This document shows positions 25,910 through 35,261 of a stretch of 64,000 bases of DNA, piece after piece. The stretch lies in the NCBI GenBank assembly GCA_965277745.1, contig OZ255837.1, forward strand, positions 620,001 to 684,000. Direction: 5' to 3'. Source of the stretch: G965277745 sp965277745 (GTDB lineage Bacteria > Pseudomonadota > Gammaproteobacteria > Cardiobacteriales > Cardiobacteriaceae). The notes beneath the pieces are model-generated. The model was not told where the DNA came from. It made no database searches and was given only the letters and a program-made list of their open reading frames with translations. Numbering within the stretch: position 1 is the first letter of the stretch; the number at the start of each line of letters is the position of its first letter. The position numbers and the translations under genes are program-made.

Positions 25910-26956
25910 TTACACGAAGTTTTGCTTGTCGTGCGCCCTGGAAAGCGCTTCCATACGCTCTACCTGTCCGTGACGCACCAGATTGCCGAGCGCCTGATCG
26001 AGCGTTTGCATCCCGTGTTGCGCGCCGGTCTGGATCATCGAGTAGATCTGCGCAACCTTGTCTTCGCGAATCAGGTTTTTCACCGCCGACGTGCCGACCA
26101 ACACTTCGTGCGCGGCAACCCGTCCGCCGCCGATCTTCTTGAGCAGGGTCTGAGCGATAACCGCGCGCAGGGATTCCGAGAGCATCGAACGCACCAGTGA
26201 TTTTTCATCACCAGGGAAAACGTCGATGATACGGTCGATTGTTTTCGCCGCCGAGCTGGTATGCAAGGTGCCGAAGACCAGATGTCCGGTCTCCGCGGCG
26301 GTCAGCGCGAGGCGAATCGTCTCGAGATCACGCAATTCTCCGACGAGGATGATATCCGGGTCTTCACGCAGCGCCGCCCGCAGCGCGTTGTTGAAGTTTT
26401 GCGTGTCGCGATGTACTTCGCGCTGGTTGACCAGGCATTTTTTCGACTGATGGACGAATTCGATCGGATCTTCCACCGTGAGAATATGTTCGTGACGGTT
26501 GTCGTTGATCTGATCAAGCATCGCGGCAAGCGTTGTCGACTTACCCGAACCGGTCGGCCCGGTCACGAGCACCAAGCCGCGCCGCACATCGATGATATCG
26601 ACGAATTTCTCCGGTGCCTCGAGTTCGGCAAGGGAGAGCACCTTGTTCGGAATCGTACGAAACACCACGGCAATGCCGCGGTTTTGATTGAAGACGTTGA
26701 CACGAAACCGCGAAATGTCGCGGATTTCCATCGAAAAGTCGGCTTCCCAGGTCGACTCGAAATTCTTCATCTGCGCATCGGTCATGATGTCGAAAATCAT
26801 GTCGCGCAACTGCTGACCTTCAAGCGGCGACATCTTCAGGCGACGGATATCCCCGTCGACGCGGATCATCGGCGGCAATCCGCTGCTCAGATGCAAATCG
26901 GAAGCGCCCTGTTGATGCGAAAAACTCAGCAGGTCATCCAGTTTTAATTCAGCCAT
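25910..26956 (-). CDS. pilT: PilT, type IV pilus twitching motility ATPase
   Basis: 348 residues. The retraction motor powering twitching motility and DNA uptake. It contains the N-terminal PAS-like region, Walker A GPTGSGKSTTLAAM, Asp box LTVEDPIEF, Walker B DIILVGELRDLET, His box FGTLHTSSAAKTIDRI and the C-terminal AIRNLIRE-type sequence (AVKNLIREDK). The start is chosen for its AAGGAAGGG ribosome binding site and because MAELKLDDLLSF is the family N-terminus; the frame runs 40 codons further upstream. Divergent from proC, a widespread arrangement. Confidence 0.96.
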   Translation of the reverse strand: MAELKLDDLLSFSHQQGASDLHLSSGLPPMIRVDGDIRRLKMSPLEGQQLRDMIFDIMTDAQMKNFESTWEADFSMEIRDISRFRVNVFNQNRGIAVVFRTIPNKVLSLAELEAPEKFVDIIDVRRGLVLVTGPTGSGKSTTLAAMLDQINDNRHEHILTVEDPIEFVHQSKKCLVNQREVHRDTQNFNNALRAALREDPDIILVGELRDLETIRLALTAAETGHLVFGTLHTSSAAKTIDRIIDVFPGDEKSLVRSMLSESLRAVIAQTLLKKIGGGRVAAHEVLVGTSAVKNLIREDKVAQIYSMIQTGAQHGMQTLDQALGNLVRHGQVERMEALSRAHDKQNFV

Positions 26957-27069
26957 AGTCCCTTCCTTGAAAAAACGCGCCAATCGCCGCAAAGGGCCGA
27001 TTGTCGTATACGGTATGAATACATGATACCATCGGTCACAGCATTCACCTATCGCGGAGAGCAAACGAT

Positions 27070-27912
27070 ATGCCATCCTGCCGAATCGGCTTCATCGGCG
27101 CGGGACACATGAATCAGGCCATTGTCGCCGGTCTGTCAAGAAGCGAAAGCGCGATCGAGAAATCACAGCTGATGATCTCCGCGCGCAGCGAGAAAAGCAC
27201 CGCCCAGACCGCCCAAAAATTCGCCGTCTTCGCCACCACCGACAACGGCCAACTGATTACGTCGGCGAAATATCTCGTCCTTGGCGTACGACCACAGCAG
27301 ATGCACGACCTCCTTCTGCAACTGCGCGAATACGATCTCTCAAGCACCGTCCTTATCACCCTTGCCGCCGGGATTCGTATCGCCGATTATCGCAAAGTGC
27401 TCGGCGAGCGCACAACCATCGTGCGCGCGATGCCGAACATCGCCGCCGCGCGGCAGGCGGCGCTGACCGGTATCTACTGCGACCGTGAACTCGACGAGGA
27501 AACGGAAAACGTCATCGAAAACATTTTCCGTGCGATCGGCTCGACCGCCTGGCTGGATGACGAAATCCAGATCGATGGCATCACCGCCCTGTCGGGCAGC
27601 GGAATCGCCTATTTCTTCCGCTTCATGGAGGCAATGGAGAAAGGGGGTGAACGCTACGGCTTCACTCCCGACGAGTGTCACGACATCATTACCCTGACCG
27701 CCCTCGGCGCCGCGACGATTGCCCTGGAAAACGAAGAAACGCCGCCGTCTTTTTCGCGCTTCGTCGAAAAAATCGCCGTCGCGGGCGGCACCACCGCGGA
27801 AGCGATCACCATATTCGATGACCACAATCTCGACAAAACCGTCGCCACGGCGATGCAGGCGGTGATCGAGCGCGGTAAGCATCTTGGCGACACGCTGACA
27901 AAGGACTGGTGA
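27070..27912 (+). CDS. proC: pyrroline-5-carboxylate reductase
   Basis: 280 residues. The last step of proline synthesis, NAD(P)H-dependent. The Rossmann nucleotide-binding motif is IGFIGAGHMNQAIVAGL (5-21); the substrate/dimer domain shows ALSGSGIAYFFRFMEAM and AVAGGTTAEAI. GGAGAG lies nine bases upstream of the ATG. It is followed by yggT with almost no gap, the common proteobacterial order pilT/proC/yggT. Confidence 0.96.
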   Translation: MPSCRIGFIGAGHMNQAIVAGLSRSESAIEKSQLMISARSEKSTAQTAQKFAVFATTDNGQLITSAKYLVLGVRPQQMHDLLLQLREYDLSSTVLITLAAGIRIADYRKVLGERTTIVRAMPNIAAARQAALTGIYCDRELDEETENVIENIFRAIGSTAWLDDEIQIDGITALSGSGIAYFFRFMEAMEKGGERYGFTPDECHDIITLTALGAATIALENEETPPSFSRFVEKIAVAGGTTAEAITIFDDHNLDKTVATAMQAVIERGKHLGDTLTKDW

Positions 27913-27914
27913 CG

Positions 27915-28433
27915 ATGAATATGCCGATGCTTATCGCCAAACTGATCATCGCCGTTTTCTTGATCCGTTTTCACGTCAACCTCTATCGTCTCGGCGCCAA
28001 TCCGATCGTGGACAGACTCAACCAGTTGACCGACCCACTGCTGCTGCCATTTCGTAATCTTCTGCCGCGCGGCCGTTATGACAGTGCAAGCGTTCTGGTC
28101 GCCTGGATCATCGCGATTCTCGCCGCGTTTTTGCTCACCAGGACACCGGGAGTCGCGCTGATTTTCGGCACCCTGATTTTGTTCTTCGTTACCTGGCTCA
28201 ACCTCGTGATGTACGCACTGTTTCTCGTCATCATCGCCTCCTGGTTGCAAACCGACCCGCGCCAGCCGCTCTTGCAGATCGGTCTGTGTTGCAGCGAATG
28301 GATCATGGCACCCCTGCGCCGCGTCATTCCACCGCTCGGTGGCCTCGATTTCAGCCCGATCGTCGTACTTCTTACGATCAGTTTCGCCAAACAGGGGCTG
28401 TTCCTCGTTTTGCACAAGACGCTGAGCCAATAA
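27915..28433 (+). CDS. yggT: YggT-family integral membrane protein
   Basis: A small inner-membrane protein of about 172 residues with two YGGT repeats, each a pair of hydrophobic helices ending in a P-L-L-x-P-x-R motif (TDPLLLPFRNLLP in the first, APLRRVIPPLGGLDFSP in the second). The family's function is poorly known; an osmotic or potassium role is reported in E. coli. A GTG at 27909 overlaps the proC stop, but the ATG at 27915 has better spacing from AAAGGA. Confidence 0.88.
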   Translation: MNMPMLIAKLIIAVFLIRFHVNLYRLGANPIVDRLNQLTDPLLLPFRNLLPRGRYDSASVLVAWIIAILAAFLLTRTPGVALIFGTLILFFVTWLNLVMYALFLVIIASWLQTDPRQPLLQIGLCCSEWIMAPLRRVIPPLGGLDFSPIVVLLTISFAKQGLFLVLHKTLSQ

Positions 28434-28438
28434 GGCAC

Positions 28439-28467
28439 TTAAGCGCATGGGTAAAATCCGTTAGAAT
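28439..28467 (+). promoter_or_regulatory. candidate promoter of the mnmG-serC-pyrD operon
   Basis: TTAAGC (28439-28444), a 17-base spacer and TAGAAT (28462-28467) lie 30 bases before the mnmG start. Five of six bases match the -10 consensus; the -35 is weaker. Confidence 0.4.
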
Positions 28468-28496
28468 AAAGGTCCATTTCATCGCTGCCCCCGTCA

Positions 28497-30356
28497 ATGC
28501 GCTATCCCACCATTTATGATGTTATCGTCGTCGGCGGCGGCCACGCCGGCGTGGAAGCGGCTTGTGCCGCCGCGCGCATGTCCTGCAAAACGCTTCTGCT
28601 CACCCACAACCTCGAAACCATCGGTCAGATGAGTTGCAATCCCGCCATCGGCGGTATCGGCAAAGGCCATCTGGTCAAGGAAATCGACGCGCTTGACGGG
28701 GTGATGGGACAGGCGGCCGATCGCTCGGGCATTCAATGGCGTACCCTGAACCGGCGAAAAGGCCCCGCCGTGCGCGCGACCCGTGCCCAGATCGACCGTA
28801 TGCTCTACAAAGCCGCGATTCGCGCGGCGGTCGAAAGCGAGGAAAATCTCGATACCCTACAAAGTCCGGTGACCGGCCTGTTAATCGAAGGCGAGCGCAT
28901 CACCGGGGTGAAAACCCGGCACCGCATCGACGTGCGCGCGCGCGTCGTCGTCGTCACCGCCGGCACCTTCCTCGGCGGCAAGATTCACGTCGGCCTTGAG
29001 CATTTCGCCGGCGGCCGCGCCGGCGATCCGCCATCTGTCGCACTCGCCGAACACCTGCGCGATCTGCCCTTCGACACCGGTCGCATGAAAACCGGCACGC
29101 CGCCGCGCGTCGATCGCCGCACAGTGGATTTCTCGAAAATGACTACGCAGCCGGGCGACGATCCGATACCGTCGTTTTCGTTTCTCGGAATACGCGAAAA
29201 ACGTCCGCGCCAGGTGGTTTGCCATATCACCCGCACCAATGAAAAAACCCACGCCGTCATCCATCGCTACCTCGATCAGGCACCGATGTATGCCGGAGTG
29301 ATTACGGAAGCTTTCGGGCCGCGCTATTGCCCGTCGATCGAAGACAAAGTCACCCGCTTTGCCGACAAGCCCAGTCATCAGGTCTTTCTCGAACCGGAAA
29401 GTCTCGCCAGCGGCGAACTCTATCCCAACGGGGTGTCCACCAGCCTGCCATTTGAAGCACAGCTGCAATATATTCGCACGATTGCCGGTATGGAAGCGGC
29501 GCTGATCACCCGTCCCGGTTACGCCATCGAATACGATTTCTTCAACCCGCAAGGCCTTTTCCATACCCTCGAAACCAAGGCCATCGCCAACCTTTTCTTC
29601 GCCGGGCAAATCAACGGCACCACCGGCTATGAGGAAGCCGCCGCGCAAGGTCTTCTCGCCGGCATCAACGCCGCCCTGCGCGTCAAAGACAAAGACGCCT
29701 GGTACCCGCGACGGGATCAGGGCTACCTTGGGGTACTGGTCGACGATCTCGTCACCCAGGGCGCCCAGGAACCCTACCGCATGTTCACCAGCCGTGCCGA
29801 ACACCGCTTGCTTTTGCGTGAGGACAACGCCGATCAGCGCCTAAGCGAAATCGGCTATCGCCTCGGCGTCGTCGCCGAAGAGCGCATGCGCCTTCTCGGC
29901 GGAAAAATGCGCGCCCTCGAGGCTGAACAACACCGCCTGAACACCCTTCTCGTCCGCCCCGAACAATACCCGCAACTTTCGCGTCCGCTGTCCGCCGCCG
30001 AACTGCTCAAACGCCCGGAAATGAATTACCGCAAACTTATGGCGCTGCCCGGTATGGCAGCGGACGATCCGGGCGCAACTGTCACCGAACAAATCGACAT
30101 CGACGCCAAATACGCCGGCTACATCGACCGTCAGTACAACGAAGTCGCGCGTCTTGAAAAGCAGCGCCAGCAAGCGCTGCCAACGCCGTTCGATTACCGC
30201 CAGGTACGCGGACTTTCCGCAGAAGTGGCGGAGAAGCTGCAAAAAGTCCAGCCGGTCGATTTCGCGCAGGCGGCGAGAATCGCCGGCGTCACGCCGGCGG
30301 CGCTTTCGCTGTTGTTGATTTATCTCAAAAAAAATCCCGAGGCCCTACGCGCATAA
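28497..30356 (+). CDS. mnmG: tRNA uridine-5-carboxymethylaminomethyl synthesis enzyme MnmG (GidA)
   Basis: 619 residues. An FAD enzyme that, with MnmE, modifies wobble uridine 34 of tRNAs. The dinucleotide-binding motif VVGGGHAGVEAACAAARM lies near residue 10, with MSCNPAIGGIGKGHLVKEIDALDG, AGTFLGGKIHVG and GQINGTTGYEEAAAQGL in order. Length and C-terminal helical domain are normal. It is followed by a small unknown gene and then serC; mnmE is not in the window. Confidence 0.97.
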   Translation: MRYPTIYDVIVVGGGHAGVEAACAAARMSCKTLLLTHNLETIGQMSCNPAIGGIGKGHLVKEIDALDGVMGQAADRSGIQWRTLNRRKGPAVRATRAQIDRMLYKAAIRAAVESEENLDTLQSPVTGLLIEGERITGVKTRHRIDVRARVVVVTAGTFLGGKIHVGLEHFAGGRAGDPPSVALAEHLRDLPFDTGRMKTGTPPRVDRRTVDFSKMTTQPGDDPIPSFSFLGIREKRPRQVVCHITRTNEKTHAVIHRYLDQAPMYAGVITEAFGPRYCPSIEDKVTRFADKPSHQVFLEPESLASGELYPNGVSTSLPFEAQLQYIRTIAGMEAALITRPGYAIEYDFFNPQGLFHTLETKAIANLFFAGQINGTTGYEEAAAQGLLAGINAALRVKDKDAWYPRRDQGYLGVLVDDLVTQGAQEPYRMFTSRAEHRLLLREDNADQRLSEIGYRLGVVAEERMRLLGGKMRALEAEQHRLNTLLVRPEQYPQLSRPLSAAELLKRPEMNYRKLMALPGMAADDPGATVTEQIDIDAKYAGYIDRQYNEVARLEKQRQQALPTPFDYRQVRGLSAEVAEKLQKVQPVDFAQAARIAGVTPAALSLLLIYLKKNPEALRA

Positions 30357-30364
30357 GGAACATC

Positions 30365-30616
30365 ATGAACCTCAACCCGTTCACAAAAAATCGCCCGAAA
30401 CTCATCTGGCAAAAACTGAAAAGCAAAGAGAGAAACGTCCCCGATCTTTATCGCAGCGCGGTTGCCGGTGGCTGGCTAATCAGCAGCGGGATCGACGGCG
30501 GACTGGTCTTTCTGCCCGACGCCGAACACAGCTGGAACGGCAGTTCCCTGACGCTTGCAAAAACGGGGCGGCCCCATGATGACGAGCGCGACACCCCCAG
30601 ACGGTACGATAGATGA
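30365..30616 (+). CDS. conserved-looking small protein between mnmG and serC
   Basis: An 83-residue product I cannot assign. A good ribosome binding site (AAGGAACATC) precedes the ATG, which lies nine bases after mnmG, and the stop overlaps the serC start (ATGA), so it has the layout of a translated, coupled gene. The middle (VAGGWLISSGIDGGLVFLPD) looks like a beta-rich core with aromatic/proline loops; the ends are polar and basic. No signal peptide or membrane segment is seen. Confidence 0.65.
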   Translation: MNLNPFTKNRPKLIWQKLKSKERNVPDLYRSAVAGGWLISSGIDGGLVFLPDAEHSWNGSSLTLAKTGRPHDDERDTPRRYDR

Positions 30617-31692
30617 CACATCGCGTTCACAATTTCACCGCGGGTCCGTGCACCCTTCCGCTCGCTGTCCTCGGACAAGCGCAGCGAGAATTGCTCGACT
30701 ATCGAGGTAGCGGCATGTCAGTCATGGAAATCTCCCATCGCGGCGAACTCTTCCAGCCGCTGCACGAGGAAACGATCGTCCTCGCACAGGAAATTATCGG
30801 CGCACCGCCGGCGTTCCAGTGTCTTCTCCTTCAGGGCGGCGGTCACGGTCAATTCGCGATGTCGGCGATGAACCTGATGGCCAATGGTGAGAAAAGCGCG
30901 ATCATCAACAGTGGACATTGGGCGAGCCGCGCGATGAGCGAGGCGAGACGTGTCGGGGTGATGCACGAAGCGTGGTCGGGAGAAAGCAGCGGATTCACCA
31001 CCTTGCCAAGCGAGGAAGAAATCGACCTGCCCGCCAAAGTCCGTTATCTCCATGTCACCAGCAACGAAACCATCGGCGGAATCCAGTTTCGCGAACTACC
31101 CGATGTCGGCGTGCCGCTCGTCGTCGACGCTTCCTCCGATTATTACACACGCGCCATCCCGTGGACGCGCTGCGACATCGTCTACGGCGGCGCGCAGAAA
31201 AATCTCGCCGCGGCCGGCCTGACCGTCGTTTTCGTCCGCAAGTCGCTCCTTGAAGACCATCCGCACTTGCCGAAAATACTCAACTACAAAACCCATGCCG
31301 ATACGAACTCGCTGTACAACACCCCGCCCGCCTTCCAGATCTACCTGTTCAATCTGGTGCTGAAGTGGATTCTTAAGACGGGCGGATTGTCGCACTGCGC
31401 CGCCGAGGCAAAAGAGAAATCCGACAGACTTTACGCAGCGATCGACAAGAGTTCGTTTTATCGCAATACGATCGACCCCGCGTTCCGTTCACGCAGCAAC
31501 ATTGTCTTTCGAACCCCGTCTTCGGAACTCGACAGGCGCTTCTGGCGGGAAGCCGAAAAACGCGGCCTCCACGGTCTCAAGGGCCACCGCGCCGTCGGTG
31601 GGCTGCGCGCCAGCCTTTATTTGGCGCTCGACAGGCAAAGCGTCAGCGCCCTTATCGAGTACCTCGGCGCGTTCGAGAAGGCGAACACATGA
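30613..31692 (+). CDS. serC: phosphoserine aminotransferase
   Basis: 359 residues. A PLP enzyme of serine and pyridoxine synthesis. HNFTAGPCTLPLAVL and GSGMSVMEISHRGE are the family N-terminal motifs; QGGGHGQFAM binds the cofactor phosphate and Lys196 in YGGAQKNLAAAG is the Schiff-base lysine. The C-terminus has GLKGHRAVGGLRASLYLAL. It overlaps the preceding small gene and pyrD by four bases each. Confidence 0.97.
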   Translation: MTHRVHNFTAGPCTLPLAVLGQAQRELLDYRGSGMSVMEISHRGELFQPLHEETIVLAQEIIGAPPAFQCLLLQGGGHGQFAMSAMNLMANGEKSAIINSGHWASRAMSEARRVGVMHEAWSGESSGFTTLPSEEEIDLPAKVRYLHVTSNETIGGIQFRELPDVGVPLVVDASSDYYTRAIPWTRCDIVYGGAQKNLAAAGLTVVFVRKSLLEDHPHLPKILNYKTHADTNSLYNTPPAFQIYLFNLVLKWILKTGGLSHCAAEAKEKSDRLYAAIDKSSFYRNTIDPAFRSRSNIVFRTPSSELDRRFWREAEKRGLHGLKGHRAVGGLRASLYLALDRQSVSALIEYLGAFEKANT

Positions 31693-32696
31693 ACCCTTAC
31701 TCCTGTCTGCGTTCCCTCCTGTTCCGGTTCGATCCCGAGACGGCGCACGAATGGACGCTGAAAGCGTTCGCCGCCTGTCCCTCGCTGGCGCCGCAGATAA
31801 CGGGCGGAACGCCGGTCGAAGTGATGGGGCTTACCTTTCGCAACCGCCTTGGCCTGGCCGCCGGGATGGACAAAAACGCGGTGGCGATTCCCGCCTTCGC
31901 GCGGATGGGTTTCGGCGGCATAGAAGTCGGCACGGTGACGGCAAAAGCGCAGCCCGGCAATCCGAAACCGCGACTGTTTCGTCTGCCGCAAGCCGATGCC
32001 ATCATCAACCGCATGGGCTTCAACAACGATGGCGCCGCCGCTGTCTGCGCGCGGGTGGCGAAAGTGAAGGAAACACTCGACGCGGTCATCGGCGTCAATC
32101 TCGGCAGGAACAAAACCACCGCCAACGACCACGCGCTCGACGACTACCTTCTCGGCATGGAAAGCGCCTACCCATGCGCCGACTATCTCACGATCAACAT
32201 TTCCTCGCCGAATACCGAGGGACTGCGCGCCCTGGCGCATGGCAAGGCGCTGCAACAGCTGCTCACCGGGCTGAAGCGCAAACAAAACCGTTTATTCCTC
32301 GAACACGGCCGTTACCTGCCGCTGGTGGTGAAAATCGCCCCCGACCACACGAACGACGAACTCGAGGCGATGCTTGCGATCATCGACGCCGCCGGTATCG
32401 ATGGTCTTATCGCCACCAACACCACGGTCGATAAAAGCGCCGTGACGCGGTATCCGAACGGTACCCAAGAGGGAGGCCTTTCCGGCGCGCCGCTGATGGA
32501 AGAAAGCACGCGAATACTGCGCCACGTTCGCAAGACACTGCCAGATATCGCCCTGATCGCCTCGGGCGGGGTGATGAGTGCCCGCGATTATCAAGCCAAA
32601 CTGGCCGCCGGCGCCGATCTCGTGCAGCTATACAGCGGACTGATTTACCACGGTCCCGCCCTGTTGCGCGACTGCCTCGCGGCGTCCGCCGAATGA
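31689..32696 (+). CDS. pyrD: dihydroorotate dehydrogenase (quinone), class 2
   Basis: 335 residues. A membrane-associated flavoenzyme of pyrimidine synthesis passing electrons to quinone. It has the class 2 N-terminal helices (RFDPETAHEWTLKAF), LGLAAGMDKNAVAIPAFARM, INRMGFNNDGAA and TINISSPNTEGLR with the class 2 catalytic Ser; IASGGVMSARDYQAKLAAG near the end binds FMN phosphate. It overlaps serC by four bases. Confidence 0.97.
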   Translation: MNPYSCLRSLLFRFDPETAHEWTLKAFAACPSLAPQITGGTPVEVMGLTFRNRLGLAAGMDKNAVAIPAFARMGFGGIEVGTVTAKAQPGNPKPRLFRLPQADAIINRMGFNNDGAAAVCARVAKVKETLDAVIGVNLGRNKTTANDHALDDYLLGMESAYPCADYLTINISSPNTEGLRALAHGKALQQLLTGLKRKQNRLFLEHGRYLPLVVKIAPDHTNDELEAMLAIIDAAGIDGLIATNTTVDKSAVTRYPNGTQEGGLSGAPLMEESTRILRHVRKTLPDIALIASGGVMSARDYQAKLAAGADLVQLYSGLIYHGPALLRDCLAASAE

Positions 32697-32773
32697 GGCG
32701 GCAAGCAACCCGCATCACCCGATTCGCGGCAGGCAAAACGCCGCGACGCTTGCGTTGACCACGAGCCGCAGAG

Positions 32774-33283
32774 ATGGCAAAAACCGCCCCCAGCCTGCTC
32801 GACCTCGTTCGTCACCCGATCCATCTGCTCGCCTTCGGTTGCGGCAGCGGCTTGCTGCGACCGGGACCGGGTACCTGGGGTTCCCTGTTCGCCACCGTCC
32901 TCGTCATCCCGCTGCTGCCGTGGCTGCAGCACACGATCGCCGGCGACCTTTTTCTCCTCCTGACCTTTCTCCTCGGCATCCCGTTGTGCGCCAAGACTTC
33001 CGGCGATCTCGGCGTCCCCGATCACAGCGGCATTGTCTGGGACGAATTCGTCGGTATCTGGTTCATCCTGATCACCTTTCCCGGCAAACTGATGACCGCA
33101 TGGGGCATGGGGACTTCCTGCCTCGTCGCCTTCCTCCTTTTCCGCCTGTTCGACATCGCCAAACCCTTTCCGATCCGTCAGGTCGAGCGCAAAACGCCGG
33201 GCGGTTTCGGTATCATGATCGACGATGTCCTTGCCGCCTGTTATGTCGCCCTGATCCTGCGAGGCTTCGCTTTTGTTTTGTAA
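32774..33283 (+). CDS. pgpA: phosphatidylglycerophosphatase A
   Basis: 169 residues. An inner-membrane phosphatase making phosphatidylglycerol. Motifs in order: FGCGSGLLRPGPGTWGSL, the acidic IVWDEFVG and the C-terminal MIDDVLAACYVAL, with several hydrophobic segments. It begins 77 bases after pyrD, and its end overlaps the earliest start of the next gene by 11 bases, so the two are probably cotranscribed. Confidence 0.94.
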   Translation: MAKTAPSLLDLVRHPIHLLAFGCGSGLLRPGPGTWGSLFATVLVIPLLPWLQHTIAGDLFLLLTFLLGIPLCAKTSGDLGVPDHSGIVWDEFVGIWFILITFPGKLMTAWGMGTSCLVAFLLFRLFDIAKPFPIRQVERKTPGGFGIMIDDVLAACYVALILRGFAFVL

Positions 33284-33893
33284 CGCCGGACGAGGGCCGC
33301 GCCGCCTTTTGTCGTTCTTTCTCCTTCTCTGCCTCGCCTTTGCTGCGCTTTATGCCGCCGTATGGCGCGCCGCCGCACGTAACCAGCGTATTCGCATGCA
33401 AGATCTCCAAGCGGCCGACGCCGCCGTCGTCCTCGGCATGTGGTATTACCGCCCCTCTGGAGAAATCAACCGCTGCACGGCGGGGCGGGTGGCGGCCGGC
33501 GTTGCCCTCTACCGGGCGGGCAAAGTCGGAAAATTGATCATGACCGGCAGGGCGCAAGCGGCGGACATGGCCCGACACGCCCAAGCCCTTGGGGTGCCGG
33601 CAGAGGACATCCTCACGGAAAACGCCTCGACCGACACCGACGAAAACCTCCACCACGCCGCGCGGATCGCGGAAAAAGAAAATATTCGCTCGCTTGTCGT
33701 TGTCAGTGAAGCGTATCATCTCCTACGCGCCGCCTGGCTCGCGAGTACACGCTTTGGCGAGTCGACGATCCAAGTCTACGCCTCGACGCCCCATTGCAAC
33801 GACAAACGCTACCAATGGCACACGCTTCGCGAGAGCGCAGCGATAATCAAAAACGGCTTGTCAGGCCGCTATTTTCCGAGGATATCCCGATGA
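33273..33893 (+). CDS. YdcF/SanA-like DUF218 protein
   Basis: About 206 residues. An N-terminal membrane anchor (LLSFFLLLCLAFAALYAAVW) is followed by a DUF218 domain: DAAVVLGMWYYRPSGEIN, AGVALYRAGKVGKLIMTGR, TENASTDTDENLHHAARI and VVVSEAYHLLRAAWLA. SanA-type proteins affect envelope permeability, mechanism unknown. No ATG fits; the candidate starts are TTG at 33273 (inside the pgpA end) or TTG at 33309, so the exact N-terminus is uncertain. The stop overlaps the purB start (ATGA). Confidence 0.82.
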   Translation: MFCNAGRGPRRLLSFFLLLCLAFAALYAAVWRAAARNQRIRMQDLQAADAAVVLGMWYYRPSGEINRCTAGRVAAGVALYRAGKVGKLIMTGRAQAADMARHAQALGVPAEDILTENASTDTDENLHHAARIAEKENIRSLVVVSEAYHLLRAAWLASTRFGESTIQVYASTPHCNDKRYQWHTLRESAAIIKNGLSGRYFPRISR

Positions 33894-35251
33894 CCCATTC
33901 CCTCACCGCCCTCTCGCCGCTCGACGGACGCTACCTTGAAAAAACCGCGGAACTGGCCGAGCATTTCAGCGAATACGCGCTGATCCGTTATCGCTACCGG
34001 GTGGAACTCGCCTGGTTCGAGATGCTGTCCAACCATCCGCAGATCGGGGAACTTTCTCCGCTTAGCGCAAAAGCGGCGCGTTTTATCACCGTACTCTCGG
34101 CGCATTTCGACGAGGAAAAAGCGATGCGCGTAAAAAACCGCGAAAAAACGACCAATCACGACGTCAAGGCGGTCGAATATCAGCTCAAGGAAGACTTCTC
34201 CGCCTTGCCGGAACTCGCCGCGAAAAGCGAATTCATCCATTTCGCCTGTACATCGGAGGACATCAACAACCTTTCCTACGCGTTGATCCTCAAGGACGGG
34301 CGCGATCTCCTCGTCAGGCATTACGAGAAAATTTACGCCACACTGAAAGCACTTGCCAGCGCTGAAAGCGCGACCGCGATGCTCGCGCGCACCCACGGAC
34401 AACCGGCCTCTCCGACGACGCTCGGCAAGGAATTCGCCACCGTCGCCTGGCGTCTCAAACGCCAACTCCAACAGCTCTCCGCCCAGGAAATGCTTGGCAA
34501 AATCAATGGTGCCGTCGGCAATTTCAACGCCCATGTGATCGCTTATCCGGAAATCGACTGGCCACGGACGGCGCGGCAATTCGTCATCTCCCTCGGGCTT
34601 GAATACAATCCGTTGACCACGCAGATCGAAGCCCACGACTACATCGCCGAACTGATGCACACAATCGGCCGCGCGAATCTCGTCCTCCTCGACCTGTGTC
34701 GCGATATCTGGAGCTACATCAGCCGAAACTACTTCAAACAAAAAACGATCACCGGAGAAGTCGGCTCCTCGACGATGCCGCACAAGGTCAATCCGATCGA
34801 TTTCGAAAACGCGGAAGGTAATTTCGGTCTCGCCAACGCGCTCGCCGAACACCTCGCCCATAAACTGCCTGTCTCCAGAATGCAGCGTGACTTAAGCGAT
34901 TCCACCGTGCTGCGCAATCTCGGCACCGTGTTCGCCTATACGCAAATCGCGCTCGCCTCACTCGCCAAGGGACTCGACAAACTGGAAGTCAACCACGCCG
35001 TCATCGCCGCCGATCTGGCCGAGAACCCGGAAGTCCTCGGCGAAGCCATCCAGACCGTCATGCGCCGCTATGGAATCGAAAAGCCCTATGAAAAACTCAA
35101 GGCGCTGACCCGCGGACAAGGGATCACCACAGAAGCGCTCACCGCCTTCATCGCCACCCTGGACGTGCCGCAAGAGGCCAAAGAACGCTTGCTTACCCTA
35201 ACGCCGGCGCGCTATATTGGCCTTGCGGAAAAACTCTCGTCTCTCGACTGA
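33890..35251 (+). CDS. purB: adenylosuccinate lyase
   Basis: 453 residues. It catalyses two fumarate-releasing steps of purine synthesis. The E. coli-type N-terminus LTALSPLDGRYLEKT, ARTHGQPASPTTLGKEFA with the catalytic His, and the superfamily signature GSSTMPHKVNPIDFENAEGN are present. The chosen ATG overlaps the preceding stop and follows CGAGGAT; the longer frame lies within the previous gene. Confidence 0.97.
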   Translation: MTHSLTALSPLDGRYLEKTAELAEHFSEYALIRYRYRVELAWFEMLSNHPQIGELSPLSAKAARFITVLSAHFDEEKAMRVKNREKTTNHDVKAVEYQLKEDFSALPELAAKSEFIHFACTSEDINNLSYALILKDGRDLLVRHYEKIYATLKALASAESATAMLARTHGQPASPTTLGKEFATVAWRLKRQLQQLSAQEMLGKINGAVGNFNAHVIAYPEIDWPRTARQFVISLGLEYNPLTTQIEAHDYIAELMHTIGRANLVLLDLCRDIWSYISRNYFKQKTITGEVGSSTMPHKVNPIDFENAEGNFGLANALAEHLAHKLPVSRMQRDLSDSTVLRNLGTVFAYTQIALASLAKGLDKLEVNHAVIAADLAENPEVLGEAIQTVMRRYGIEKPYEKLKALTRGQGITTEALTAFIATLDVPQEAKERLLTLTPARYIGLAEKLSSLD

Positions 35252-35261
35252 CAAAACCTCA

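Noticed and set aside
33869..34861. 330-residue minus-strand frame opposite purB
   Set aside because: Shadow of purB, with no independent start signal or homology.
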